DNA of 64,000 nucleotides from Echinometra lucunter (GCA_029962745.1 CM057151.1:35397438-35461437), one strand, 5' to 3'. Shown: positions 27,079 through 36,977, numbered from the stretch's first letter. Numbers and translations are program-made. The notes: a model not told the origin generated them from the sequence alone.

Positions 27079-30000
27079 ATGCGCACACTCCTGGATAAAC
27101 TAATGTTCATTTATTTACTGTTAACATAATTTATGTTATGTGTATGAATTATTATTTTGTTCAGATGTCAGTTCTTCACTTTACTCTGAGGAGGCATCCA
27201 GACTTCACCGAACCCTTAAAGTCAAAGGTAAGATTTACTGACCTGACGATTCATACAATACTCAGGTTACATATTTCTAAATATATTCTCTCTTCACTCT
27301 GCAGCTGAGGTTCAGCTAGTATTGAGTTCAAGTATTTCCATTGCATTTCTAGAAAAACTAAAATTAGCCTTGAATCATTCTTATTCATCTTGCTTTGAAT
27401 AGGCTGTAAGAACCAAGAGAATTTATTGTGAAGGAGATCCATACATTACATGACAGATGATCTGTACACAGCTCTGTCAAAATCTATATTTCAGTTGTCC
27501 CATCCAAAATGCTTGACCTGGTGAAGAAAGCAAGTATTTGTGGTGATATGAAATTGCATTTCAGTAAATGGGACATACCTTTAGTTTGTTATATGATGAT
27601 ACATTGTGATCATTGGAGTAAATCATACACAGGAGATTTCATTTCTTACCTTTTTTTTTTTCTTTTCTTTTGCTGTAGGAACGTCTTGTGTTTCAAGTTG
27701 GTTACAGGCAATTCTCAGCTTGTCCAATCTACTCACAACATACATCAGGCAATAAGCACAAGGTAGGTTCTGTAATCATGACCTTATGCTATTACTTTTC
27801 ACAATTTTTTATTTTTTTTTTTTCAATTTGATTGATAAAATCTTTTCATCTGTCCAAGATATTAGATCATAAATGGATACACTCTCCTTTCATTTTATGA
27901 AAATTTAGTGATCAACTACAAGAAATTATCCAAAGCCTTTAAAATTGAAGCAATAGAAAGTTCACAGTCAATCATTGACACTTCTCTAGATAGACTCTGT
28001 TCTGTTTTCCTGACCCATTGATAGTTTGAAGTGACTAAGTTCTTTGTTTAACCCATTGAATTCTAAGCACAAGATAACTTAGGGTAGGGTCTATGGAAAT
28101 GTATGTTATACTGAAATCAAGTCATGCTCGTATTGATTAATTATACAAGGTAGTAAGCCTACCTCCATGCTATGTTTCACCTTGACTCACCTGAATTTTT
28201 CTTGCTCTCTGTGCATCCAGTACGAGCGATTCTTTCCCAAGGATGGAGTATCAGTGGCCAGTGTCTTTGCACCCATTACTTTCCCTCCAGCCACAGTGCT
28301 TGCTTTCAAAGAGTTACCTGATGGTAGGTTCTCTTTCTAAGAACATCACTTTTTGACTTGTGGGTCACAATTACAACTAGTTCTCTGTAATCTCTATGTG
28401 TTGGACAGCCTGAAAATTACCTCTATGTACCGTTGCAAAGTAATGGGATGGATCCTAATCCAGTTTACTACAGACACATAAATGGTCACTAGAGAGTGCT
28501 TCTCTGTACCGTTGCAAAGTAATGGCATGGATCCTAATCCAGTTTACTACAGACACATAAATGGTCACTAGAGAGTGCCATTACATGTGCATTCTGTTCT
28601 ATAGCATTTTTGTGATGAATGCATAGTTTGCGGTCCAGATGGAACTATATTGTTACTTGAATATACTGTGGATCAACGGAATTGTAGATGAAGATGATTT
28701 ATTAAAAGTGGCATGGATCCTCATCACAATGTAATGAACTTGATATGAAATGTCATTTGTTTAATGATCCACCTTTAATAGCTTTGAGAAAGTCCAAATT
28801 CCCTCACCTCTCACTTGGGATACTGACTTCTTAAGAAGATAATTTGATGATTATCTTGATATCTTTTGTAGGATCCCATCTTCTTGGATCCACATGCCAT
28901 GGAAAGATAATCTTGTTTTAATTTTTAACTTCTCATGTACATGTAGGAGCAGGTGTTTTATGATTATCTTCACCTTTTTAAAAATAGAATCACATCAAAG
29001 TTTAGCTTCTGCCTATAGAAAGATCATTTTGTTTGATAACTTTTTTTTTACCTGACATGTATAAATCGGAGGTGGTATTTTGATGATTATCTCTTTGTAG
29101 GATCTCACCAGCTTGTAGCCACAGGAACAATGCTAGGGGTCAATCCTGATAGGATAGTGATCAAGAGAGTGGTCCTCAGTGGTCATCCATTCAAGATTAT
29201 CAACAGACAGGCTGTGGTCAGATACATGTTCTTCAACAGAGGTGAGTTACTGACAGTGGTATATTGAGGGGGGTGGGGGGGGGGGGTAAAGGGGGCACAA
29301 GCCCTGGGCGCCACTTTTAGGGGGTGCAGAAAAACAAAAGGAAAAGGAGAAATAAAATACTTCCTGACCAACCAAAGAAAGATTCCAAATACCAAGGTTT
29401 TGAAAAAAATTTTCATAAGCATCAGTTGGATGGGGGCACAATTTCAGTGCTTGTCCTGGGTGCTGTTTTCCATAGATACGCCACTGGTTACTGCAAACAA
29501 TATGTTAGCTGCTGAGCGGCAGAAGGTTGTGAAATGGTTTTAAACTGAGATTACATCTCTGTGTCCTGCCATCTCTTGATACTCAATATGTACCAGATAA
29601 TTCTAGGACAACTACCTCCTCAACTACTACTTCTGGACAACAGTTTTCCTATGTCAGTCCCCCCCCCCCCTCCCTGTCCTGCTGACTTCTGTGCACAGCC
29701 ATTTAAAACATTAGATTATGCTCCTTTTATAGTTTATAACACTGAGCATACAAACTTACAAAATTAAATTTCTGTGTATTTCCTTCTTACCATAGAAATA
29801 ACATAACCTGTCGTGATCTAATGATTTATTCTATGGCTGTATTTTGTTTGACTGTTTGTGTTTGTGTGAATTTGCACACATCATTTCACATGCTGATTTT
29901 GCTTTGCTTTGGCTGTTTACAGAGGATATCATGTGGTTCAAGCCAGTGGAGCTACGCACCAAGTGGGGGAGAAGAGGGCACATCAAAGAACCATTAGGTA

Positions 30001-31225
30001 ACAGTTACAAATGATTTGGCACGCCATAACCTGGGGTACAACATTGTGAAACGCCGTCTCACGTCCATGAGAATACAGTTATGCAATGTTGTCAGGTGAC
30101 TTTTATGTCACGTTCGGCGATTATGCTCCCAGTGCCGATTTTCCTTCTTTTATGATGACGTATGATGACAAATTTCTCAAATTCACTACAATCTTATTGA
30201 ATAAAACATTAGAAAATTACTTTCACATGCCTTTATTACCCAGGGTACAGGGCTGAAAAAATTCAGCTAAACGGTGAACATTTTTTTGGTACCCCAGGGT
30301 ACCAAACACTGCATCAAATGTTGATCAGGCTTTCTAGAATCTTCCAAGATTGCTGAAGGGCATGGCAAATGTCACAAATAACTATACAACTAAAATCTAT
30401 CTTTTGGTATTGCTGAAATGCTGTTGCTCAGTCATTTATGCTGATAGCCTTCAGCATTGATTTTCTCAGGACACTGCCTGTTCTACATAGACAGATGTCA
30501 TGGTAGCTATCTGTGATATGTGATAGCTTTGTCATTTGTTCATATCATAGTTACGAAGTTAAGATATCGAAAGCACAGTGAATTTTTTTTTATAGATATT
30601 CTGTATCAATTCAGTCCAGTACTGATTCTTATTGGTATGCAGTCTTTAAACTTAAGATAATTGTTACGTTGCTGTTGATTTACATCGTGAATATTGAATA
30701 TAAGATGATTGCTATACAGGAGATTGTTACCATTAGTAAGAACCTCATACATGTGAAACATATTTCACAAAAATTTTGATTTGTTTCTCTTTGTGAAACT
30801 TTATTGTCAGTTCATTTACAAGAGTCAAGCTAATTAATTATAGATGAAAGCCTTCATTGAAGGAGACTCTACCTGTGCCAATTTTAAATGTGAAACTAAT
30901 TATTTCCATTTCAAGAAGAAATCATTCTCCTAAAATTGAAAATGTGTCATTTCACTTTTTTGGATGGTGGATGAAGTCTCCTTTTTTTTTTGTCTTTCTT
31001 GAGGAATATGTCACTTCATTCAGATTTGTTTTTCCTTTTTGTTTTGGTTAAATAGGCACCCATGGACACATGAAGTGTATCTTTGATGGGAAGATGAAGT
31101 CACAAGACTGCATCATGATGAACCTGTACAAACGCATGTATCCCAAGTGGACCTATGACGCAGTGGGAGTACGCACGCTTCACATAACAGCCCCCATGCA
31201 GCATTTTACAGATGACATGGAGTAG
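2455..31225 (+). CDS. TSR1: TSR1 pre-rRNA processing protein (22 exons, 807 aa)
   Basis: Coding exons: 2455-2557, 4767-4837, 5577-5660, 7474-7589, 8209-8401, 9498-9568, 10485-10641, 11107-11295, 12530-12683, 16266-16381, 19473-19589, 20633-20700, 22498-22590, 23850-23994, 24581-24632, 26204-26262, 27165-27227, 27679-27762, 28221-28323, 29101-29241, 29923-29997, 31056-31225. All junctions are GT-AG and in phase; the total is 807 aa (human 804). The N terminus has the family signature [13 protein letters not shown]. Residues about 265-330 match the AARP2CN region ([16 protein letters not shown]). An acidic, low-complexity stretch lies at about 410-480. The C-terminal domain carries [32 protein letters not shown] and [23 protein letters not shown]1 is a BMS1-like, GTPase-dead factor that binds pre-40S subunits during late 18S maturation; as expected, I see no P-loop. 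The ATG has an in-frame TAG upstream (2437-2439). Confidence 0.96.
3051..3181. mobile_element. Foldback MITE in TSR1 intron 1
   Basis: Imperfect inverted repeat of about 130 bp: GCGTTTCATGAAACCATCAT at the left, mirrored by a diverged ATGACAGTTTTGTGTAACGC at the right, with matching GACATCC and GGATGTC internal arms. Confidence 0.65.
4016..4209. mobile_element. MITE with GGTATTCTGAAAATCGTG ends (TSR1 intron 1)
   Basis: Left end GGTATTCTGAAAATCGTGTT is mirrored by AACACGATTTTCAGAATACT at the right. The same end sequence recurs in the nested cluster at 5959-6610. Confidence 0.75.
4329..4528. mobile_element. MITE with CTGTATAAGC-type termini, copy 2 (diverged)
   Basis: Shares internal blocks with the 1598-1790 copy, such as GAAAATTTTAG and AAAATTAAACCAC. 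The right terminus is degraded. Confidence 0.6.
5224..5425. repeat. Dispersed repeat copy 1 (TSR1 intron 2)
   Basis: Direct relative of 8574-8980; both start around AATATGACAAGAAAAAGC and end around GAACTCCAG. This copy lacks the 143-bp insert present in the other. Confidence 0.75.
5959..6610. mobile_element. Nested MITE cluster in TSR1 intron 3
   Basis: Outer ends GGTGGTATTCTGAAAATG and TTTTTAGAATACCACC. Inside lie a separate foldback (about 6019-6280; arms start GGTGGGCTGTTAA and end TTAACAGCCCACC) and a second element of the outer family (about 6306-6560; ends GGTATTCTGAAAATC and GAACATTTTCAGAA). Confidence 0.7.
6866..7285. mobile_element. TTAA-flanked MITE, 420 bp, copy 1 (TSR1 intron 3)
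   Basis: Ends TTAACCCATTCGTGACAGG and CTGTGTCATGAATGGGTTAA. A colinear copy is at 56667-57082 in AUH. The TTAA at both ends fits a piggyBac-like target preference; no transposase is seen. Confidence 0.8.
8574..8980. repeat. Dispersed repeat copy 2 with insertion (TSR1 intron 5)
   Basis: Matches 5224-5425 on both sides of a G-run-initiated insert at 8814-8956. Confidence 0.75.
8814..8956. mobile_element. MITE insert starting in poly-G and ending in poly-C
   Basis: About 143 bp, absent from the paralogous copy at 5224-5425. It begins with a run of more than 20 G and ends TTTTATGAAATACCCCCC, the reverse of the GGGGTATTTCAT-type ends seen in other local MITEs. Confidence 0.65.
9962..10350 (-). 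mobile_element. tRNA-derived SINE, family B, copy 1 (TSR1 intron 6)
   Basis: On the minus strand it begins GGGAGCGAGTTGGCTCAGTC, with a tRNA-like A box and a B box GGTTCGAGTCC. A body of about 320 bp follows, ending in an ATT/AAT-rich tail. It is nearly identical over its length to 21797-22198 in the opposite orientation. Confidence 0.85.
11310..11945 (+). mobile_element. Diverged copy of the GGAGGCATTATG repeat (TSR1 intron 8)
   Basis: Begins near GAAGGTGCCAGCTGGAGGCA and ends near GGCGGAGGCATAGGAGG...CATTCATCT. It contains three rough internal units with CTTCAAA, GACAATCTGATT and GGTCAAAGG-type blocks, like the better copies at 16614-17887 and 54514-55122. Confidence 0.65.
11990..12247. 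repeat. Near-perfect 105-bp-arm inverted repeat (TSR1 intron 8)
   Basis: Left arm begins CACTATGAACATG and runs through AGCGGACAAAATAAACAACC to CATCCCTTCACAGC. The right arm is its reverse complement with only a few differences. The loop is roughly 45-60 nt. The intronic transcript could form a long hairpin. Confidence 0.88.
13214..14176 (-). pseudogene. Decayed hAT-like transposase fragments (TSR1 intron 9)
   Basis: Two minus-strand open stretches in the right order for one protein. 13955-14176 contains [16 protein letters not shown], resembling the SDNASVMVGK motif of hAT-like transposases and their domesticated relatives. 13214-13447 contains [20 protein letters not shown], resembling the KHVPTRWLSL motif. 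The region between is not open, so the element is broken or has an intron. Class assignment is from motif recognition only. Confidence 0.6.
14571..14800. repeat. Two-copy tandem repeat, period 121 bp
   Basis: AATGACAGAATGCATAGTAT recurs at 14571 and 14692, and the following block (TTGGTTTCAAAGTAGT) repeats with a few substitutions. Confidence 0.8.
14859..15690 (-). pseudogene. Transposon-derived SHYCR / KKDxCxxC family fragment
   Basis: An open minus-strand frame (stop near 14859, readable back to about 15690) contains [10 protein letters not shown], a [15 protein letters not shown] segment and [12 protein letters not shown]. These recur in a large metazoan family of repetitive, probably transposase-derived proteins. 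A DDE-like part follows, but the best match changes frame around 15000-15090, so the gene appears frameshifted. It is antisense to TSR1, inside intron 9. I do not assign a transposon superfamily. Confidence 0.55.
16614..17887 (+). mobile_element. Helitron-like nonautonomous element with AGGTCA arrays (TSR1 intron 10)
   Basis: Starts TATGCCTCCGCCCACC with a short hairpin (CCTCCG...CGGAGG). It has CCGTC repeats at 16660-16680, then tandem units of about 150-160 bp. It ends GGCGGAGGCATAAAATTCG followed by a 16-bp palindrome CGACCACGCGTGGTCG (17859-17874) and CATCTAG. The terminal hairpin followed by CTAG then T fits a Helitron 3' end; the GCCTCCGCC/GGCGGAGGC ends could instead be TIRs. A shorter copy is at 54514-55122. 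Confidence 0.65.
17048..17791 (+). repeat. Near-identical 372-bp tandem duplication inside the Helitron-like element
   Basis: GGGAGGGACAATTATCTGC recurs exactly 372 bp later (17052 and 17424), and the following sequence is essentially identical through GGTCAAAGATGTCAT (ending near 17413 and 17785). Confidence 0.85.
18084..18580. repeat. Direct repeat pair (18084-18155 and 18512-18580)
   Basis: GCATGTCGATGGCTCCC followed by CACAACATTCACAGCGCTTC and AGTAGAACTCTCATT occurs twice, 428 bp apart, in TSR1 intron 10. Confidence 0.75.
18745..18872. repeat. Foldback repeat with 62-bp arms
   Basis: Arms TTTCTGGTTAAATCTATGGGC and GCCCATGGTTTTCACCAGAAA are outermost; inner arms AATAGTACTATTCACT and AGTGAATGGTACTATT flank GGGGCGCAGCCCC at the centre (TSR1 intron 10). 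Confidence 0.75.
19890..20013 (-). mobile_element. tRNA-derived SINE, family A, copy 2 (TSR1 intron 11)
   Basis: Reverse complement reads TTGTGGTTGAGTGGTTTAAG, then CTTGACTGGAGACGTGAG, then CACGGCACTTATGCCCTTGA, colinear with the copy at 486-660. The B-box region has lost a few bases. Confidence 0.75.
20156..20250. mobile_element. Small MITE, TTAACCCATTGA family, copy a
   Basis: About 95 bp, from TAACCCATTGAATAC to GTGCTCAATGGGGTTAA. It shares TAGGGTCTATGGAAA and GAAATCAA blocks with 28048-28140, and in reverse with 36872-36977. Confidence 0.7.
20358..20493. mobile_element. 136-bp MITE with perfect 44-bp inverted arms (TSR1 intron 11)
   Basis: Left arm starts GGGAGCATTTCATGAAGTG and runs to TTTTTACTGACAA; the right arm is its exact reverse complement. 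Related but decayed copies: 23678-23803 and 31935-32042. Confidence 0.88.
21797..22198 (+). mobile_element. tRNA-derived SINE, family B, copy 2 (TSR1 intron 12)
   Basis: Begins GGGAGTGAGTTGGCTCAGTC with B box GGTTCTAGTCC. It shares a body with the minus-strand copy at 9962-10350, except for a short deletion near 21980, and ends in an (AAT)n tail of about 40 bp. Confidence 0.85.
22612..23650 (+). repeat. 1-kb GGT/GGTAG minisatellite with higher-order units (TSR1 intron 13)
   Basis: Built from variants of TAGTGGTAGGTGG. Larger blocks repeat: GATGGATGGTTGGTAGGTGG at 23060 and 23257 (197-bp spacing), with a related copy near 22999. The transcribed strand is strongly G-rich and poor in C. Confidence 0.9.
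23678..23803. mobile_element. Decayed MITE, TCAGTGATTTTCACTGACA family
   Basis: Left GTGTTTCATCGTCTTGTCAA and right GGACAAGACACTTGATAAAA mirror each other imperfectly; same family as 20358-20493. Confidence 0.7.
24730..25373 (-). mobile_element. 3' end of a CR1/L2-like LINE (TSR1 intron 15)
   Basis: An open minus-strand frame (24834-25358) reads [20 protein letters not shown], then [12 protein letters not shown], then [15 protein letters not shown]. This is the characteristic C-terminal region of reverse transcriptase ORF2 in the Jockey/CR1/L2 group. It ends in a stop and a short 3' UTR with a GATACA-type microsatellite tail near 24735-24757. The 5' part is missing, as expected for a truncated insertion. 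The frame shifts near the 5' edge, so it is dead. Confidence 0.85.
26464..26600 (+). repeat. Purine-rich simple repeat (TSR1 intron 16)
   Basis: GAGAAAGAGAGAGAG-type tracts, only lightly interrupted. Confidence 0.7.
26796..26992. mobile_element. MITE, TACAGTGAAACCTG family, copy 1 (TSR1 intron 16)
   Basis: Ends TACAGACAAACCAGC and TATATACAGGTTTCACTGTA, with GACCACC-rich interior. The second copy is at 63465-63653, downstream of AUH. Confidence 0.7.
28048..28140. mobile_element. Small MITE, TTAACCCATTGA family, copy b (TSR1 intron 18)
   Basis: TTAACCCATTGAATTCTAAGC at the left, a TAGGGTCTATGGAAA block inside, and a degraded right end TCGTATTGATTAA. Confidence 0.65.
28426..28581. repeat. 79-bp tandem duplication (TSR1 intron 19)
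   Basis: TGTACCGTTGCAAAGTAATG at 28426 and 28505, with the following block through GGTCACTAGAGAGTGC almost identical. Confidence 0.85.
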
Positions 31226-31491
31226 CTCTAGATCTGAAGCACTCTTCTTTTTCTCACTCACTCTCTTCATATTTAAGGACCCATTGAATAATCACCAAAG
31301 TGGAGGGAGCATAATGACTCAGTGGTATCTTAATTATAAAGTCCTGAGTTCAAAACCAAGTCAGTGTGCAAGTGCCATAGTCACGGTGCATATACGTATG
31401 TCCTTATTAAACTAGTTCCTCTGAGATATCACTTGAAACCATGACAGCTTTGTTTCATCTTTAAAATGCCCTTCATGGGCTTGCTCTAAGA

Positions 31492-31850
31492 CTAAATGCT
31501 GCTGTTTGCTGGGATCACTGGGCATGTACCGTATTTGTTGAACACTGCAAACTCATCTTGGATGCAATGATATTGCACCAGCTCTTCTGTAATTGCTGCT
31601 GGCCACCCTGCAGTAATGTACTCTCTCATGGTTTGAAGTACCAAGGCACTTTGCGATTCTGTAAGCTTTGCTGTTGCGTGTCTCATGTTCGTGTTAACAT
31701 ACTCTTCAGTGTTGCATGAAGATTTTGTGCATTTATTCATAATTTTTGTGCAACTGAGCATATCTGCACCATGATTTTGCAATCCTGCTAGGTACTCTAT
31801 GTAACAGTTGTACTGATGTAGTCTGTTGGACCAATGGTAGAAGCTCAAAG
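31492..31850 (-). pseudogene. Ty3/Gypsy-like pol fragment (RNase H end and linker)
   Basis: The minus frame begins HWSNRLHQYNCYIEYLAGLQ, then NHGADMLS. This is the pattern of the RNase H C-terminus (RWSLRL...IEY.pGk.N.vAD.LSR) of Ty3/Gypsy-type elements. About 80 residues later QDEFAVFNKYGTCPVIPANS resembles the linker before the integrase zinc finger. No LTRs or other domains are seen, so it is an isolated relic. Confidence 0.65.
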
Positions 31851-31934
31851 GTCAGTGACCTGAGCCAGTAGTTGCGAGTAATGTCGGAAGTGCATGTTGA
31901 TCGGTGTTAAGAGTAAACTTGAGCCCATATAGGT

Positions 31935-32042
31935 AGATTTTCACTGACAACTGTTATAAGCTACTGAAATCAGTGCATCTGATTAGTGAGAGCAACTTGG
32001 TCAGTGAAAATCACTGACAAGACTTTTCATGAAACACTCCCC
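31935..32042. mobile_element. Truncated MITE, TCAGTGATTTTCACTGACA family
   Basis: GATTTTCACTGACAACTGTT at the left and AAAATCACTGACAAGACTTT at the right; the left outer arm is missing compared with 20358-20493. Confidence 0.75.
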
Positions 32043-32529
32043 AGAATATCTTCTGGTGATTGGTACACTTCAAGAAGAAACTTTAAAACTGAATTGCGAT
32101 AGACTTTTCAAGAATGTATATGTACCTGTATTTGCTTTCAAAAGCAAGGATAAAAATTAATGGGAATAATTTTGATGAAATGATTATGAAAACCCCATAT
32201 TTTTTACCAACAAATATTAGTTATATTTGATTAGTTAACAGCTATGAGTAATTACAGTACATCTGTAATTGAAATGCTCATTTTTGAAACTATAATGTAT
32301 GCATGCCTATATCTTATCCTAAACTTCAGCCTAAAGAACAAGTGTATAGACATATATTTTATCCATTCTTTTATCATGTCATGGAAACCGAATGTTTTAT
32401 ATAGTTGGCAACTGAATAAACTTGGTTGGTAACATACATGTATGCTATTTGATTTACTTTTGTATTTGTGTTCTTTATTTCTCAAATTTGTTGTGAAATA
32501 GTAGTCCCCAATTATATCTCTTTCCCCTT

Positions 32530-32640
32530 GAAACAAGAGAGAAAGAGAGGGGGAAAGGAGAGAGAAGGGAGAGGAAGAGTGAGGGGGGGGGGGGGAGGGA
32601 GGGAGGGAGAGAGAGAGAGAGGGGGGTTGGATGGAAGTAA
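32530..32640 (+). repeat. Polypurine tract
   Basis: About 100 bp of almost pure A/G with long G runs and GAGAGAGA; a possible triplex-prone tract. Confidence 0.8.
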
Positions 32641-33613
32641 AAAGGGAAAATATATGTGCACTGCACAGATTTTTAGAGATGGACAAAATGAAAGTATGTA
32701 ACATGGAGAAGGAACTATCTTGAGGATCCAGTATTTGTAATTTTTAGGGGGTGAGGTTGAGGAGGCTTGGTGACTGTTCAGGGTTAGTGTACTGAAAAAT
32801 AAGCATTTGTTTTACATCACTGAAAATATTTTTGGTGTTGTAAGATTCCCAAATGAAAAAAAAAAGGACAAGCATAGTTAATTTCTGCAGAAACCCAATT
32901 GCTGCGAACAGTCCCTGCCCCCCCCCCCCCCTCAATAGATCAACTGTACCATATACGCGTTCCCAATTTTTATGGAAAAGGGGTATATTTTATGGGCTCG
33001 GTTCGGGGAAAAAATCCTGAAAAATTGTTGAAATAGGGGGTCTTTTAGATTATTTTTCCTGCAATATTTTTAATCAGGGTTAGTTTCAAGCACCTGAACT
33101 TCACTTCGGCACTCTTCCTTCATTTAGGGGGTAATTTTGCTAAATTCCCTTCCAAAAATCTGTGATGGGGGGGGGGGGGTGGGGGGTAATTTTGCTGGCT
33201 TCCATTCCAAAAGCCTGTGATAGGGGGTCAAAATGTTAAAGTGGGCCTTAAAGGGCCTATCATATGTGTATGGTTGACAGCCTGAGTAGGGGGGGGGGGG
33301 GCGGGGGGGGATTAACTAATCTGAATCTGAGATGATACTTCAGGACAATTTTGACAGGTATCTTTCGTAAGCATTTTTTTTTTTTTTTTTTTTCAAATAT
33401 TGATCGAAGCAATCAAAGTATGGGCATATTGTGGCCCACTCACACACAGCTTGCCGGTTTCGTCTGAAGAGCAGGCTATCATGGTAATGGCTGGGTAATG
33501 GCGTGTCGGCCGAAAATGCATGCGGCTGAATAGTAGACTATATTTTGGCGTGTGGATCAAAAAATTCTCCGACCAGTACCAGACTACTTTTCAAAGTCCA
33601 GAAATCATTTATC

Positions 33614-35491
33614 ATGTCTTCTAACATTAGTGTAAATCCTCCAAATGTTTGCTTAGAAACAAGGTAATGTATGCGCATTGATTTTTGTCCCAAAAAGTTT
33701 TAGGGAAAACAAAGTAAACATGAAATGATATCGGTGTTAGTGATAGTGTCGAGAAATACCTTGTGGTCCCAGACCTTCATTTTAACGTTAGTGCTTGTGA
33801 AAATGTGAAAAGTGAAATGTATTGAGTTTGACTGTGTCTCATGTCTCTGAGAGAGGTGAATTTTATTCCTACTCAAACTGAGAAAAAAGTGTAAATCGAT
33901 GCCGAATGATATCTCTGAGCCATTTGAATAGAAACCAGATGAAAATGCTAGAGGTCTTGAAAGCAAGTGAAATTATTTTTCAACAACATGAATTAAAATG
34001 AAAAATGGATTAATAATTTATGATTTAGCATACAATGATTTATGAAATGAATCATCGTGAGTCACAAGTTATAGTTTTGTTATTAGATCTAGAATTCTAG
34101 ATCTAACGTCATGAATAAATGATCGAATCCAACATTCAATTTAACTTGTTGGTTTACCCATAGACTATAAAAAAAAAACTGATGAAAGTGATGCTTAGCC
34201 TGGATATAAAAAGGCTTTAGCCTTTTTCTTTAGCCTTAGGTGAGAGTTTTTTTGTGGCTAAAGCTAAGTGACTGTGCAGAAAATGTAGCAGATTAACATC
34301 TCATGTTCAGATTGTTGACTCGTACGATACGCACGGAAATATCAGCGACAAAAGCATGTGATGTTTTTCACTCGGCGCCTGTGTGAGCTCATTTTTTAAA
34401 CCAAACGCACCTCCTCTGTATTGATTAAGCATGTATTTATTATTTTCATTATCAAAGTTTTTTTAAATAATTAAATTCTGTTATTTCATCCTAATTTCTC
34501 TTGGACTTTGGTTACGATAGCCTGTTTGATTACATGGGGTATTGCACCAAGTTCCACGCGTACTTTTTTATTTCATGCGCAGGAAAGTATTGCGCAAAGG
34601 TGGTCGGTTTAAAAATGATGGTTGATGAGTAGTAGAGCTACCAAACTTCAAAAAATAATCCTTATATCAAACACATTTTCATTTTGTTCACTTTCAGTAT
34701 GGGCAAGATCACAGTAGAGCTGTACTGGAAACATGCCCCCAAAACTTGCCAGAACTTTGCAGAGCTAGCAAGGAGAGGGTACTACAATGGTGTCAAGTTT
34801 CATCGGATCATCAAAGACTTCATGGTCCAAGGAGGAGATCCAACAGGAACAGGTACTGTTCACAAACATGCAGATCATTTTTGTGAAAACTGTTAACAAT
34901 GTAAAAGGTGCAGGGTACAGTGAATGAGATTGCTCTGTAGTCATAGACCCTTGAGACTTTCTGTTAGATCATCTATTCCTGTGAAAAATGCCTCTAGTGT
35001 AACACTCAGTGTAGTGATTGGACTTTTTTTTTTTTTTTTGGCAATACTTCGCTCTTGGCTTTATTAAAGTCTTGAGATAATATGATTAGGGTTGCGATAG
35101 GGTTGTAGACTAGGTTCACATTCAGGGGTGGGGTAAAGTATGTACGAATTTGTCTCATTTTTTAATGTTCATTTACATGTGTATCTTTTTGAAAACCTTT
35201 GTACATGTATATGTACATTTATGTTGTCTTGTCTTATCTTGTCAGATGTATTTAATAAAGGCCTTTTTCAATTCAATTAATTCAACAGAGTTAGGTTCAG
35301 TATTTGGTCTGGGGGTAAAGTAAGGACCTTGATTAGTATAGAAAATTGACCACTAAGCAAATGTCATTGGACATGTTGTAGAACCCTATGCTATGGTTGC
35401 TTGAGCTAAAGCCAGAGTAATAATATTCTTGCAGGGCCCTATGGGAGAACAGTACATAGTACTGAAGAGGCTACCCTGGGTAAACAAGACA

Positions 35492-35522
<31 letters not shown>

Positions 35523-35847
35523 CCTCTACCTACTACTTCTGCTTTACTGTCATACAGGACGTGGTGGAAACTCCATCTGGGGGAAGCAGTTTGAGGATGA
35601 GATCACGACAGAGCTGAAACATACAGGGGCCGGAGTCCTGTCCATGGCCAACAGTGGACCCAACTCAAATGGAAGCCAGTTCTTTCTCACCCTGGCCCCC
35701 ACCCAGTGGCTAGATGGCAAACACACCATATTTGGAAGAGTTTGTGGAGGGATTAGTGTCCTGAAACGCCTTGGCATGGTTCAGACTGATGTGGATGATA
35801 GACCTAGAGTGGACATTGCTGTAGTGAAGGCATACCCAGAAGTATGA
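33614..35847 (+). CDS. PPIL1: PPIL1 peptidyl-prolyl isomerase-like 1 (3 exons, 164 aa)
   Basis: Exons 33614-33663, 34698-34852 and 35558-35847 join in phase to 164 aa (human 166). The short first exon encodes [17 protein letters not shown], matching the family's NVYLETS lead-in. Its AG|T split Ser codon and GT donor make this start convincing, although the exon is too short to find on its own. The cyclophilin core is complete: [18 protein letters not shown], then [19 protein letters not shown] with the catalytic Arg, then [24 protein letters not shown] with the substrate-pocket residues. PPIL1 is a single-domain nuclear cyclophilin of the activated spliceosome that binds SKIP/SNW1. It lies 2.4 kb downstream of TSR1 on the same strand. 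Candidate poly(A) signals AATAAA are at 36669 and 37047. Confidence 0.95.
35492..35520 (+). repeat. (ATT)n microsatellite in PPIL1 intron 2
   Basis: About nine uninterrupted ATT units just upstream of exon 3. Confidence 0.9.
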
Positions 35848-36871
35848 TAAACGCTTCAATAGTCATTTTTTTTAGTGGATGATTATTTTGAAAGCATTCG
35901 CCATGTACTGCACATGAACTGCATTGGAGGCTTCAACAGTCCTTTTTGTTTTTTAGTAATGGACAATCATTTTAAGAACATGCAATATGTCCTGCAGCAC
36001 AGGCTAGAGGACAGTATGGATGACATTCCTTCATGTACTGAACATGGTGATCTCAACTGGTCTTGTGTAATGGAATCATTATGATTTCGAAGCATCCATC
36101 ACATAAATCTAGAGCAAAACATTGTTGTAGCTTAGTTTTTATCAGAAGATGGCAGAGTTTCATTGTTTCCATTTGGACATGCCAGCATTGTATTTCTGGA
36201 ACTTTTAAGCAGTCCAGGAGAAGTGTTATTTTTCTCATCATTGTCCAATCTTCTATTTGTGGATGTTGTCATTTCATGTTCAATATAGAGTGTGATTTAA
36301 TCTTGGTGTAAACATAATTTCCATAGCCTAGCACAAGTCTGCGTGTTTATGGCAAAAATATGTCCAGGGGGGAGGGGGGTAGGGGAGGGGAGGGGTATCA
36401 ATACTCTTAAAGTTACATATATGTGTGTTTACATCAGACTAAAGGCTCATTCAGATACCATGTACCCAGCGGCACACCCCGTGGCAAACCCCACATTTTT
36501 TTTTCTCTCATTTTTTATTGTTGATTTTTACTGTTTTATCAGCCTTTCCCATGGAAATATATAATGGAGTAAGAGAAGAACATTGTGGTATTTTCTCATG
36601 TCATGAGGCCTCATGTGATTGAAATCAGTTTTCAGATTATTGTCCAAAATCTTACACATGATACTTGGAATAAATATCAATAGTCTTACACACTTTGTGT
36701 GAATCCATCACATGAATATTTTCCGGTTTTTACCAAAGAAATACATGTTTTGTAACATTTTCCAGATTATGGATATGTTATCCTTATTTGACCATTCAAA
36801 AAATCATATCTGAGAAACAGCCATACATGTAGATAGTTCCATACTCAAATAACATCAGAATAACTTATTTT

Positions 36872-36977
36872 TTAACCTGTTGAGTGTGATTTGGTGACTT
36901 TGGTCTCAGTATATATAACACACAAATTCCATAGACCCTAGCCCAAGTTATCTCAGAGTTAGGGTTCAATGGATTAA
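36872..36977. mobile_element. Small MITE, TTAACCCATTGA family, copy c (reverse)
   Basis: Reverse complement reads TTAATCCATTGAACCC, then a block similar to TAGGGTCTATGGAA, and ends CACTCAACAGGTTAA. Confidence 0.65.

Larger units (their letters stand above)
31226..33613. other. TSR1-PPIL1 intergenic region
   Basis: TSR1 3' UTR comes first; a candidate AATAAA is at 32415-32420. The stretch then holds a Ty3-like pol fragment (31492-31850, minus), a decayed MITE (31935-32042), a polypurine tract (32530-32640), several poly-G or poly-C runs (near 32920, 33165 and 33290) and a T run near 33375. No further gene is supported. Confidence 0.65.

Noticed and set aside
32252..32704. 150-codon minus-strand frame rich in Ser, Pro and Leu
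   Set aside because: It crosses the polypurine tract and has no homology-like segment; low complexity keeps the frame open.
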